Positions 25,415-37,053 of a stretch of 64,000 nt of DNA are shown here, piece by piece. Position 1 is the first letter of the stretch. Every line of letters begins with the position of its first letter. Position numbers and translations under genes: made by a program. Under the pieces are notes generated by a model that worked only from the letters and a program-made list of their open reading frames with translations, searched no databases and had not been told where the DNA came from. The stretch comes from Kappaphycus alvarezii (Eukaryota > Rhodophyta > Florideophyceae > Gigartinales > Solieriaceae): contig NADL03000478.1 in NCBI GenBank assembly GCA_002205965.3, positions 1,327,001 through 1,391,000 of the forward strand, in the 5' to 3' direction.

Positions 25415-27889
25415 CTGGTTAATTTATTCTACCATCACATCTTGGCTACTTCTCCTAGTAACATGCTCTTTTGCCATTTGTCGGATTTAATTTCGCAGGA
25501 AAGTCATTAAAAAACTTTTATGGAAATTTTAGCTTTTTGGTGACGCGTAATGGTGTATTGAATAGCCATGATGTGCTGAATGTGAAATTTGTAATTGTTA
25601 TATTGTGAATTATCGCTTCAGAAATTCAGTTCTTTGAAAATCGCTAAATTTGGCTAGCTTATATTGTGTTTTTTCTATTTACAGAAGGTCGAGTGAACTA
25701 CTTATTGAGTTTCGCAATTGTAAATCTCGCATCAGTTACTTCTTCTGAGTCCTCTGGTAATATTCCGCCAATTCCGTCACTTGGATAGCAATGGCGATTT
25801 AGATGTCGTCATTTATGTATCAGTGGTGAGAGTGAAGAGTAGCGCTACTGTTTAAGGATTCAATTTCGAAGTAGTTGAGCGGTTCAATAGATTGGTGTCG
25901 AGCTCTTGTGTCTCAGTAACATTATCAGAGGTTTCTGAGCTCATAAATACAGTTCGGATGACAGTTATATTAGTGTACAGCGTTTGGTTCGAATTATTGT
26001 AATTTCTTATACCCAATAATGCAAATTAATTGTTACAGTTTATAAATCAGTAGAGCTGAGCCATGGACAAGGTTCATTTGCCTTAATTATCAATAATTTT
26101 TAACTATGAAAATTGAATTTTCTTCTTGTGGAATTGACCGAAATAGAAAAATTCAATGGTCAATATTAAAGTAAACAAAAGATGAATTAGTGTTTTACAG
26201 AAATTTTCGTGGTCATCTATAGAGAGAAAGAAAATTTCTCTAAGTAATAGAATGACTATTTATGCAATCTTAGAGCTCAAAATGATTTTATTTGGCCGTC
26301 ATTCATCTGCGACATTACGATGGTGGAGATAAGAGATTTAGTTTCGCTGTAAGTAACGTGTCCTGCGATTATTTAATGATTATAATTGGTTTTGTTGATC
26401 ATCTTTAATATCTTTCTGATCTTAGCCGTGAGTATCACAGTAAATATTGGCCCAATGATTAGTGTTAGTATCATGTTACATATCGTAATGATGACTATGA
26501 CGAACTGTTCGAAGGAGAAGCGTAGCTTTCGAAGAAGGTGATTCGATTTTAAATATCGAATAGGATTCAGATTTCACTAAGGGGGACGTAGGGAAAAGGC
26601 TGTGACTGGAGAGCCTCTAGTCCGGAATATCAAGAAAATCGGTATCGTACAGCGATCACGTTCGGTATCGATACTAATTAGATTCTGACGATCAGAAAAA
26701 AGGGAAATAAATTATGCCGACCTAGAATAGAGCTATAACTTACGCTTTAGTAGATCAACGGTCTAATTTATTGTCAACCCAGTTACTAATCTACACTATG
26801 TTTTACGGCATGATAGTTGTAGAAGTTATAGTTATACAATGGTGGTTATGTGAGCATCCATGCTATGAGTCAGTGGTACGTGGTGCAGAAAATTACTGCT
26901 CAAGAGATACTGTACTCTGAAGTACATACGCCCTGCGTAAGATTTAGACAAATTATTCCTGTAACGAAAATAATTGCCACTTTTACATCTCATGCAGATT
27001 AAGTTACAGCTGATAACTTTAATCTGCGTCATCAAGTAAAGGGCGAAACATATTTTCTTGATTTCCAGTAATAATCCGTCAAACAGAAATTGAGCACACA
27101 AGGGGTTAATTACAATAATGCAATTTAATCATATTTAAAGAAAGGAATCTATTTTGCGCAGGAAAACTTGTGCGAGACTCCGCAAACCAAATCTCGTTTA
27201 TCCCTATAAAGTTCAATTTGTGCTTACTCTTCTGAAATGACTTTGAAACCAAACTAAAACTCAAAAGTATGAATAAAGTAGGATTATAGTCTGGTTTATC
27301 AAAGTTTGAAAAAGGTAAAAATTTCCACAAGAAAGTTCCAAATTGTGTTCCATTCGATATATTACGATCATGCCTAAGCTAGCTGAAAGGACCATTCAGT
27401 ATTTTCAAAAGTATCGAAAGCAAAGAAACCAACCGGTACAGTTCAAAAAGGTCTGGGAGCTATCAAAATGCGCCAAACAAGCCTTGACTTGCTAAACTTC
27501 AAACGGGAGAGAAGTTTATATGCGATTCAGCGGTCCCTTAAATTCTATATCCCCAATTCACATTCCCCTGTTCGCCGGTTTCAGCAGGAAATAAAATCAC
27601 TTCTAAGTTTCAACGTATAGATTGGGTACAAATTAAAATGATATAAGAGGAGAACAGTTTCGTGCCTTGATTACGTACTCATCTTCACTTCATGATCCAT
27701 AGGCTTGAAGTTTCATCAGCAAAGGGGGGAATTTGGGGTTATTTTAATGCATGGAAGATGTGGTCGGTTATATCCACGAGGCTAATACGTTATGCGGGAT
27801 AAGTCCTCGCTGATGGGTGACACTACAGTAAATGACCTTGCCTACAGGGCCGGCTCAATGCCGGCGAGCAGGCATGCCGCGTTGGACAG

Positions 27890-27909
27890 CAAAGGAGAAT
27901 TCTCCTTTG
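27890..27909. repeat. Perfect 20-nt palindrome
   Basis: CAAAGGAGAATTCTCCTTTG is its own reverse complement. It lies just after a locally GC-rich island (27840-27890) inside AT-rich DNA. This could be a dimeric protein-binding site or a tiny inverted repeat. No function is implied by context. Confidence 0.8.
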
Positions 27910-28164
27910 TCAAAATAATTTTCAGCGATTATGAATAATAATCTTGATGGTCCAGATGGCCTTTCTGGTTAATTTCAGTAATTAGGAAAGACTAACGAGA
28001 ATTTCCTACTAGGTGAATGAAGGGTGGTTATGTGATATTGTGAAGGTAATATCTTCTCATTGAACATCTCAGCGAATTACTTTTGAGGATAGTAAAGGGT
28101 GTAAGTATAGCAGTGTATTTTAGCGATTTTCATTTCCCTTTATTTTAAAGGAACTCCGTAAGTA

Positions 28165-28222
28165 ACAAATTAGGGGAAGGAGCTTTAGGTGTTTTTACTC
28201 TTGCAGGATATATTCGATCTAT
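28165..28222 (+). repeat. Short diverged direct repeat, copy A
   Basis: The stretch ending in gatatattcgatctat matches 28483-28538, which ends in gatatatccgatctat. Both also share a ggaag...ggtgtttt-actcttg block upstream. The copies are about 315 bp apart with scattered differences. Confidence 0.6.
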
Positions 28223-28482
28223 GCTAAAGTTTTTCAGAAAAACAAGCGACTCAAAAATGTCTTCCGATACAATAATGGGGCAGGAACTACGCCCCGTAAA
28301 AGGCCACCTTCAGGCCAGCCATCAAGCAGGCCGTATTGGACATGACGGCTGCTGCGCAAAATTAAAAGGTTTCAAAGCGATGACGCACGGATTTATGCTT
28401 CCCAGTAAATGTGTCAGTAGTTACAGGGTCATTCAGTGACCGGTGAACCGTCCTAGAGAGGTCTCCGGTGTTGAATGTTATC

Positions 28483-28538
28483 GAGAATAGGGTGGAAGGT
28501 TTGGGTGTTTTACTCTTGGAAGATATATCCGATCTATC
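28483..28538 (+). repeat. Short diverged direct repeat, copy B
   Basis: Partner of 28165-28222 in the same orientation. The pair may mark a degenerate local duplication of about 315 bp. Confidence 0.6.
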
Positions 28539-29796
28539 GAGAATATGTCTGGCTACGTTCACATAAACGTCTTCGGGCAATGTCAGGGTGTCAGGACAGT
28601 AGCCTGGCTGATTTGAATGATTCTACGCTGTAGCATGCGGCGAGCTGCCATTAATTATCTGTCTTTTGATCTTGATACTGAACGCATTAAACTTCTTCTT
28701 CTTTTTATACAGAACCATTCCCAGGAGGATGTTGGTTGTAATAGATGAGAAAGAAAGGCAAAGTGGGTGTCTTTCTAATTTGATCATTCCATTTAAACTT
28801 TTGAACTGTATTGTAATATCTTCGACACGGGGTGGGGTGTATTGGAATACGCCCTAGCCCCTTTCGAAGTAAATGCTTCCTTTTGATGTTTCATTCGACA
28901 TGATATATTTGTGTGGGATCTACAGTGAAAACTTTACCGCAAATGCTGTCTGCAGTGGCACCGGGCCGTTTAGCTGTCGAAACTTGCGGCAGTTGATAGG
29001 TATTACGTAAGATCTTACATGTCAATTAGTGTATTTCGTGCACTGAGATTTACAGGGAAGATTATGTTCTGCAGTAGTGGGTGAGTTCGAACAATTTCCG
29101 CAACCTCAGTTGCGCGGTACACATCCTTGTGTAGGTAAAGTACAATATAGATACCGTACTTGCAACCTGGTAAGCGTTTGGGCTTGACAGGCACTGCAAT
29201 CTTCTAGCTCTTTAGCCGTTCTGCAAGAAATTTGCTTGTGGAAAATGTTGTCCATTTCTACATCTATCCACCTAACCATTTCCTTTAAGTTCTCCGACCT
29301 CGAACCTGATACACCTAGGAAGTGGGCGCATTCACTCCATCACCCCTTCCAACATACAACAGTGATAAAATAACGAAGAACACCTTCCAATGTCTCGAGT
29401 GTGATGCTTGAGAATTAGAAAAGGTAATATCGTCCGCCGTTCACCCATATCCCAGTAACGGCCCAGAATATATCGGCCAAATGCTGCCGTATCGTCGCAT
29501 CATGTCTCCGGCGCCATGGCGCTTCCGGACGATCGCGGCAAATTATTCAGCGCTGAATGACTTCTCGTAAACAACCCAAACCGTTTTCAGTTCATAACGA
29601 CGAGGACTACCTGTCATCATCAGGCCCTCTAGACGTGAAGAACCCCAATTGAGTCAGGCACCTACGCATGTGTCATCCAAAGCAGAGCGAACAAACTCTC
29701 TGCCTGTACCAGCCCAAGACCTCGTTTCTCTGGTATTCCAGCTCCTTTCTTATTCCACGTCAGGAAGCATTCACCATCCACCGCATTCTACAATTC

Positions 29797-30810
29797 TCAT
29801 CCCTTCATCTGTTCCACAAGCTCCTCTGCAACCGCGATTCCGTTTCTGATCGCACGCTCCACCTCTTCCCCGACGCCAACCCCATCCCCAGTTACAAAAA
29901 CCTTTCCACCTATCCAATCGCACTGTACCCACCCAATATTCTCCCCCCATCCTCTCTCACTCTAGCATACCTCCATCGTTTCGCAAAGGCGTCAACCAGG
30001 GCCTCCTTTGGCACTCTCCACACCCGTTCAACCTCACTTTGAATGCTTGGCAACACTGTTCGCCCTCCGCATCCACATACTTGCGACTAAACGACTCGTC
30101 CGCATGGGCCACAATGACAGCCCTGTTCCCACTGCTCTTCCTCTTAAAAGACTCACACATTGAAAAATCAAATCCGAACAAATAGCATACGGCGATTGTG
30201 AGGCCACGGAGGAAATGAAGAGGCGAGCCACTCGGAGTGAGTGACAAATCATACTCAAGCAACGCCGTGAGTGTCGGATTATAAGCGGCTTTCCACTTGT
30301 CCGCGATATGAGATGGTGGGCGCAGAATATTGGCGGCTTGTGGAAGAGGCGCTGTGCAAATGATGGCATCGAATGGGCCCACGGTCTGGTGCGTATGGGC
30401 GGCGTCGGGAAGAATGTCGAGGGTGCGGTCAGAATGCACGGCGATGACTGTGGCGCGGTGGATCGGGGCGTGAGGGAATATGTGATGACCGAGGTGGGAA
30501 TTGCCGGCGGTGAGATACTGAAGTGGTTGAGGTTGCGGGATTGTTTCGAGCGCGGCGGTTTGGATGGCATCAGGGGGAAGGGTTTTTAGTGGAGGGAGGC
30601 CAAGGATTGATTGAAGGGATGGAGATAGAGTGAAAAACGGGGCGCCATGATCGAGGGGAGTGGAAGTGAAGTTGGTCTTGGTGGCGCAGCGGCCGGAGAT
30701 GGAGCGTGACTTTTCGAAGATTTGAAAGTGGCAGGTGAGATGGTGTTGAGGTGGCGCGCGGCGGATAGGCCGGAGAGGCCTGCGCCGATTATTGCGATGC
30801 GGGGGGGCAT
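29797..30810 (-). pseudogene. Renalase-like FAD-dependent amine oxidoreductase, frame-disrupted
   Basis: This belongs to the family of FAD/NAD(P)-binding oxidoreductases that includes renalase and its cyanobacterial and plant relatives. The protein starts MPPRIAIIGAGLSGLSAA at 30810, a dinucleotide-binding GxGxxG fold. Next come IFEKSRSISGRCATK and LDHGAPFFT, matching the family blocks EKSRGxGGRxATRR and FDHGAQYFT. A middle block FDAIICTAPLPQAANIL follows, then AKRWRYA, then the C-terminal FAD-contacting block VFVTGDGVGVGEEVERAIRN, with a stop at 29797. The total of about 338 codons is normal for the family. The blocks lie in successive frames, with changes near 30745, 30045 and 29930. No in-frame nonsense change is needed to explain the breaks, so assembly indels are as likely as decay. 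The substrate cannot be inferred. Confidence 0.8.
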
Positions 30811-31056
30811 AGGAAGGCTGGAGGCAAGTGAGTCGAGGATTGAAGGATGAAGCAATGTGATCGATACCTTGGGATGTGAATATTGTTTTTTTGTTGCCTA
30901 TTCAATTACAGTAGATGGTTTTTTAGCGAGGTTTGGGTTCTTGCACCTCATTGACCTTACAGTTTGAAACTAACTGGACAGGCCATGTTGACATCAGCGG
31001 CATGCAAACAGTCCTGAGAAAAGACGATAGGACCAAAGGATGGGGATGATTTTTAC
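30811..31056. other. Short intergenic stretch upstream of the renalase-like gene
   Basis: No gene was recognised. It would hold the promoter of the minus-strand oxidoreductase. I see no clear TATA or CCAAT motif at a convincing distance. Confidence 0.4.
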
Positions 31057-31500
31057 TCATGTGTCATTTCGAGTGTGCAGTACACTGGCTGACCGTCTAT
31101 AAGGTAAGATCCAACTGGATGATCCACATCGGTCACGTGCAGAAATGATAGAGCTGAGGCGTTGATAGATCCCACAGCGAACTGTATCCGCACGCATGAA
31201 GAAGCAACGTGCGATAGTGTGGATGGCAAGGTTAGGGGAGGGTGTGGGCCGTTGAGGAGATTGAAAAGTTGGTAGGCCAGTTTGCGCTCTAGGTACTGTA
31301 GCGGATCTTGTCGGGATGGGCGATCTCAGCGGCACCACCTACAAGGTTTATGGGGCTCATATGTGCGGTGGATTTGCACGGGCGACGACGACTATATCAC
31401 AGGCGACAGTGGGCGGGAAATGGAACCGGATGACTTTGATGGGGGCTTTGGGATTGCACGAGAATGTGGTGGCTTTTGCAACGTGTGCGGTTACTAGGGA
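31057..31500 (-). other. Possible decayed gene, unidentified
   Basis: Two minus-strand stretches look coding: about 31500-31357 (including CNPKAPIKVIRFHFPPTVAC) and about 31330-31083 (including RKLAYQLFNLLNGPHPPLTL, closing with LEMTHE and a stop). They lie in different frames. An opposing plus-strand frame at 31316-31756 is also open, so the coding strand is not certain. I recognise no family. Confidence 0.25.
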
Positions 31501-31794
31501 AATTTACAGCTTTTACAGGCAACAAGATTACGGTGCCGTACAGGTAGGTGAGCTCCAGAGAAGACACGTGTATCATTATGACAGGCTGACAGAGATTGTC
31601 CATGACTGCATCAGTACACGTAGGATACAGTTTGCTATTACAGGTACCAGGTACAGTAACAGTACATCGAGTATAATGCCCTTGTGCAGCACTGCACAGT
31701 ACGGTGACCCTCGCGTGGTAAAGGCTTCTGTGAACAGGTACTGGATCTTCCTGTAAATAAAACACAACGCTCCAAGGCCTGCTGTAAAGCTGTC

Positions 31795-31821
31795 GCCGTA
31801 CTACTGTACTGTACTGTACTT
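31795..31821. repeat. TACTG-type short tandem tract
   Basis: ctactgtactgtactgtact is a pentamer-like tract of TACTG/GTACT. It is one of at least seven similar tracts between 31 and 57 kb. Confidence 0.8.
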
Positions 31822-32710
31822 GATGTTCCATAATGTGCTGTAGATCCATGTACTGGCGGCAGTACATTACAGTATTGTTGGGCACGGGGCTGCAAATTAC
31901 AGTACTTGTTACTACAAGAAATTGAAGGGTTCAGCTCTTATGCCCTTGAGTTATTCAGCACAAACCAGTGATTCCTGCAGTATGGACAAAACTCTAGTAC
32001 AGTATTGTAGCACATTAGGTTGATGTATTCCACCGCGCCTTGATAGATTTTGTATTGTAGTCATCGGCCCTTACCTTGTGTATCGAGTCGGAAAAAGTCT
32101 TTTGATATCAACTGCAATTACTGGTGACCAGTTGAAACGCTGGGCTGTGCTTCCTCCAAAGCCAAGCAGGTGCTGCTATGGCAAGACGAAGAATCCTATA
32201 TTGGCGAGAATTTAGTTACTGAATGCATCATACGAAATATCAACAGCCCTCCCCCTTTTTCTACCACAGATTCTCATGTGCTACTGTACGTACGCCATTG
32301 CACATTACGGTACCGTACCATGCGCCTTCAAACTGGCGAATCGTGTAACATGGTAACATGGAATGTGTTTGGCAACACCCGTATCACAGCAAATTGCCTG
32401 TATCACGGCAAATCTGTGGATGCCAATAGATCTGGTAACATTATGCCATCCGCCTCTGCGGACATAGATAAGCATCGGGATGACGGGTTGGGTATGCAGT
32501 AGAATTCAGTTGCCGACGGATAGGAGGATACAGTATCGCTGGATCTTGTTGTGTAACCATGAAAAAGACTGCGACAATGAATTGCAATTTGAAAAAAGTT
32601 GGTGCGTAAGCAACGAGTTGCTTCTGTAAACAACCCTTATCGAATCTGAATACCGAACAGTACGGTAATGCAATGGATCTGTTGCTTGCTGTTCCAGTTC
32701 TTATTCAATA

Positions 32711-32756
32711 TTGTACGGTATGGTATAATGTACAGTACAGTACAGTGCAGTTCATT
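32711..32756. repeat. TACAG-type short tandem tract
   Basis: A run of tacag units (atgtacagtacagtacagtg) preceded by ttgtacggtatggtataat. It is the same motif family as 31795, read on the opposite strand. Confidence 0.8.
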
Positions 32757-33505
32757 GCTGTTGGTACGGAATATTAAACAGCGAATGTTGCAGCCCTCGC
32801 CACAGAATGTACTGTAGTCTGATGGAGACCTCTGGCCACTTACATAGATACTCTACTGTACAGTACATCAAACGCCGCATGACACGACTATCCTTTTCTA
32901 CAACGCCCATGTATTGTAGCACCGTAGACAAGGGCAAGACCGATGAAATCCCGGGTCAGTAACTCCACTTACCGCATACTCTATCACAGTTCAATTTCGA
33001 CGCCATACCAAGAGATGATTACTTCGACCTCACCAGAAAAACTACTACGGAGACACTCCGTCAGGGAAGATGCGTTCCATCTCTCAAATTAAATAATCCC
33101 CGGTTGCGAGACTCTCCTTTTCTCCAAATCTCTCGTCACTCAGGGGCTTCACCAGTGGCGCGTGTCCAATGGAACACCCATTTCACTCGCAAGTTAGTTT
33201 ATCGTTTTTCTCCCTATCCTCTGTAAACAATCGTCAACCCACAAGTCCAAATACAACAGATGAAATCCAATCCCACAACAACGGAGGAGACGTCCTCATC
33301 CAGTGCAACCCACACATTCCAACCCCTGTCATACCGGCGCCTCCCTGCCAGACGCCACACCAACCGCCTCCACTCCTCCGATGATCCAATGCAGCATCAC
33401 GCCCCCATCAACCACACACCCACGCACGGGCCCACAATATGAATCGAAAAACAACGAAATCGGGCCCAACGCTCCATTGAACCACCCATACCTCACCTCA
33501 ATCCC

Positions 33506-34555
33506 TCACCGCAGCTTGGTGCACAAGATCGTTGCATCATGCGTCGGGCCACTCGCTCCAAATGCCACATTCATCAGCGCTTCCGACAAGGACACCATAC
33601 ACTCTGCGTCACCGACCGCATCACCAACCACCTGCGCCAGTTTCCCCGGGGCCCACACACAATCACCTGCCCATAACGGTTGCGAACTCAGGATCAAGTG
33701 CGTGTCTCTCGACCCAAGCTCAAACGTCCGCACCGTAGGAATCTGACAAACCCCTGCCCTCCGCATCTCCAAGTTGCCCAAACTCCTCGTCACCGATAAC
33801 GCACACCTGTCATCCGCGTCTGACACCACTCCACCATGCACAACCCCCCGAACCGTTTCACTCTTTCCATCTCTCCCTCCACGCCCGTCTCATGTTTCTC
33901 TGTCAACAATCTTAAACAATCTTCCCTCCCTTTCTCGACGCAACCATAACACAGCAATTTCCGCATGTTCCCACCACTAGCACACCCTTCCTTACCAAGC
34001 AAACCGTCGCTGTAGTACCAGAATTCGCGCTCCACTGTGTACCATCCACTGCAATACTCGCCTCGACAAACGCTTGATCAATCACACTCTCCATACTAAC
34101 ACCCACCTTTCCCCGACCCAACCACCCAAACTTGTCACATCACTCGACTCGCCAGAAATTAAAGAGCCGAAACTACCATTCGAACAACCCTCCTTCCAAT
34201 TGTGTCCCCTCTCCCGCGGAACAGGGTCATCTTAACATGACGTGACATAGCCGACGCGGCAATTTCAGCCAGTCTCGCACCATGCTTGCCATGTCCTGCA
34301 AAGACGGAAAGCATTGCGGTGGGATGATCCTTCTCGGTAGCAATGGCGTTACGGTCTTGTGACGGTGCGCGCGCAAGTGATGTAGTAGGCCGACACGGGA
34401 GGCTGCGCCGATGGCGACGCCGTTGACATCGAGAATCAAAGGGGATTTCGGGGTGCGTTTTCGGGTGGATTAAAGTTGGGGAGCCGGGGTAAGGAAAGAG
34501 ACGGGAGGGTTGAAGAGACGGGTTGTGGTAGCGCGGCCGAGGCGCCGCGACCCAT
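33506..34555 (-). pseudogene. PP2C-like phosphatase, catalytic residues lost and frame-disrupted
   Basis: Landmarks of a PPM/PP2C phosphatase occur in order on the minus strand. The proposed start MGRGASAALPQPVSS at 34555 fits an N-myristoylation pattern (Gly2, Ser6). Further on are MLSVFAGHGKHGARLAEIAA near 34300, SGTTATVCLV near 34010, LLTEKHE near 33900, ALSVTRSLGNLEMRRAGV near 33800, THLILSSQPLWAGD near 33690, and a C-terminal HDATILCTKL ending at 33506. Active PP2C enzymes use aspartates in DGHG, GDSR and SDG to bind metal. Here these read AGHG, GNCC and SQP. The final Asp (HDAT for DN-T) remains. Frames change several times, the first just after PRNPL near 34440. It is either a pseudogene or the remains of a pseudophosphatase. 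Confidence 0.75.
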
Positions 34556-35070
34556 GATTCGGAGAAGAGATGGGGCGGAAGGGGGTAGCGAGAATGACAA
34601 CAGGGACCAAGATGAAGGGAGAAGGATGAGGGTGGGGCGGTGGATTTAGGGGTGTAGTAAAGGTGGTGGACTGGGGATGGTGTGGGCGGAGGGTAGGTAG
34701 GTAGTAAAGGAAAGGTGAGGGGTGAACTGGAGGTGGTGGAGGGAGAAAATGGGCTTGGGTTTGGCCGTTGGGTTTTGGAAAAGTTGGCGGAGACGTCGGT
34801 GGTGGGCTGGGTGGATTGATGATGGATTTATTATCGCTTGAAGATGTGGTTACAAAAATGTTTGGTTGTAAGTGAATAGGAAGGGACCTTGTTTTCAATA
34901 ATTTTGGGTATTTTTATGAATATAAAATTTTGGAAATGGAGAGTTGTATTGAGCATTTCTAAACTGTAAGTACTGACAGCGAGAGGCTGACAAATGGGGA
35001 TTTTTGACGAGTCACATGCATTTACTTGGCGCGGGCAAGCAAGGTGCAACATTGGCGAGAAGCGATGGTA

Positions 35071-35106
35071 AACTACTGTACTGTGCTGTGCTGTACAGTG
35101 CAAGTA
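35071..35106. repeat. TACTGTAC/GTGCTGTAC short tract
   Basis: actactgtactgtgctgtgc and the following tgtacagtgcaagtac form a short imperfect tandem tract of the same motif family as 31795. Confidence 0.75.
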
Positions 35107-37024
35107 CATCAAATGCATCATCCGTTCACTCGGAAACCGTGATGGAGCCGACCGAAAGAAAGAATGGACTGCCATTTTTTGAATATTTCAATGTAACCCA
35201 TTAATGAAACCCGTCTCTGGCAAATGCTCAGCACTTTCTGTACGGATGTACATACTGTACGAGATAACCTTGTTTACAGTTGGCTCGACATGATTGGACA
35301 TTTGTGTTTAGTAATCAGACATTTTCCGATATGGTACCGAAACTCCAGCTATGGTGCTACATCATCAATAATACGGCTTGAGGCCTAAACTTTCTATTTT
35401 GTAATAGCTTGTAGCAGATAGGACACCTTTTACGGCACTGCCTGGGTGCGGTTCCACGTTGCAATTGTTGCAATTAACGATGTTGCGGGATATAACGACA
35501 ATGATTGGAGCACTCGAAAAGGCAGTGGCGTTTGTAGAGGAATATGATTGGTCCATTTTTCAATATTGGACGTTGGCACGTAGCTGGCGCTCAGGAAGGC
35601 AGACTGGAGTCAGAATGAGGGACGCGTGTCCATGTGACTTGTCTGTTTCCTGTTTTGTTGAATACGGCAATATGTCTTGTTTTATTTCATTAAGGCCGTT
35701 TGCTACTATGTAACTTGGTCAAATGTCGATACGTTTAGCACTGCATTTGCTTTTAAATTAGCTAATTTACTTTAAATATGTGAAACAACAGGGTCGTTTT
35801 TTGGGATGTGTCTACGTACGTTTCGTTCAAACCGCAGTCGTTACAAACTTACGGGTACCTTTCATCTTACATTTCTTTCTTTTCTTGATCCGAAAGTTTT
35901 CCACTCGAGAACCGTATGAACCAAACTTGTGTTTTCACATTTGTAATTCAGATTTAGCTGCAATTGACAATTGCGGAACACTGCAACACCATTTCGATTG
36001 TTTTCTTTTGCAAAAGCAAAAAGAAAGGCACAATTCATCACGTGAATACTGTACTACTTGGTATCGTTTGCTAAAATGCATGAAAATTTGTCCAATCTCC
36101 ACGCCAATATCAACCATTTGCATGTGCCACCCTTCTCGACGCGGCGTTTGCTCATACATCTCCTCCACTCAACAGGCAATCCACCTCAACAATGCTCCTC
36201 GTTGCGGACCCTCCGCGCTGTCCAAATCCGCTCAGTCATCGACGGACAAATGGCACACCCTGCCATCCGTATCACCCCCTGGTCGCACGGTCGCCGACCC
36301 CTGCTCACTGCTCCATTTGGAAACAGTCAACTCTGCACTGTTCATACGCCACCGCAGCACCCTAAACCATGTCACAGTAACACGGACGTGTCCCTTTCCT
36401 GGCTTTCACAGCCAATGTGATTCCAGTAAGGTACAGTAGCCACGTGAACACGGCAGTTTGCAATCGGAATACTGCGCCATGCTTATTACCTCGTGCACTT
36501 TTCAAGACAATCATGTCATGTGGTACCATGTATCTGCAACAGAGCCAATGGTATTCTCTAGAATTGCATTCCGAGCTCGACAGGATTGTTTCTCGCCTGG
36601 CAGCAGGGGAGCCGTCGTCATGACCATGTGTTGAATCATTCTACCGATTATCTTGCAAACGCTAACGCAAGAAAGCAAGTCTGAACCCTCTTGCCGTGTT
36701 ATTAGCCTGGAAACTTCAATTGTCCTGCGTTTGTTATGAGCAAACTTGGCGTCCCAACGCTGCCGCTTCCAAAAGGAGGCGCATCAAGTTGGTTGAGGGA
36801 CGCATTCAAGTCTGGAGCGTATTGCTGTTGCTGACCCAACGAAAACTTGAAACGCAAATGCTTCCATGCGACGGCAGTGACCGCTGTAACTTGATTCCAA
36901 AAATAAAAGCCACGCGGAAACAAGGCGAAAATTTGTATCGAATTCACATAGCATATAGCGCCGCAGAGTCTCAGGAGCCATTGACACACGGACACACTCG
37001 AGTCCCAGCAATGATACAATAGGA

Positions 37025-37053
37025 CGTACACTACAGTACACTACAGTTCTACA
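37025..37053. repeat. TACACTACAG short tandem tract
   Basis: Two tandem copies of gtacactaca followed by a degenerate third. It belongs to the GTAC-rich motif family. Confidence 0.75.

Larger units (their letters stand above)
25110..29640. other. Long AT-rich stretch without a recognised gene
   Basis: Stop codons are dense in all six frames and I recognise no domain. Features of note are listed separately: a diverged repeat (25312-25414), a 20-nt palindrome (27890-27909) and a short repeated block (near 28170 and 28485). Composition rises towards the window average near 29400. Confidence 0.6.
31501..33505. other. Gene-poor stretch with TACTGTAC-type tracts
   Basis: No conserved domain in any frame. 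Runs built from GTAC, TACTGTAC and TACAGTAC occur near 31795-31821, 32711-32756 and 32849-32872, with many single copies in between. Confidence 0.5.

Noticed and set aside
22741-27000. Possible distant similarity between about 22800-22980 and 26850-26950 (shared cctgcg-taagatt and gagtcag blocks)
   Set aside because: Too few aligned bases to separate from chance by eye in AT-rich DNA.
29649-30042. Plus-strand frames of 66 and 124 codons near 29.7-30.0 kb
   Set aside because: They overlap the C-terminal end of the minus-strand renalase-like gene, which has recognisable motifs there.
31316-31756. A 146-codon plus-strand frame (MGDLSGTTYKVYGAHMCGGF)
   Set aside because: No family recognised, and the opposite strand is at least as protein-like. 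Left unassigned.
34470-34898. A 142-codon minus-strand proline-rich frame upstream of the PP2C-like gene
   Set aside because: Extreme Pro/Ser/Thr/His composition in CT-rich DNA with no domain. The neighbouring frame gives the better PP2C start at 34555.
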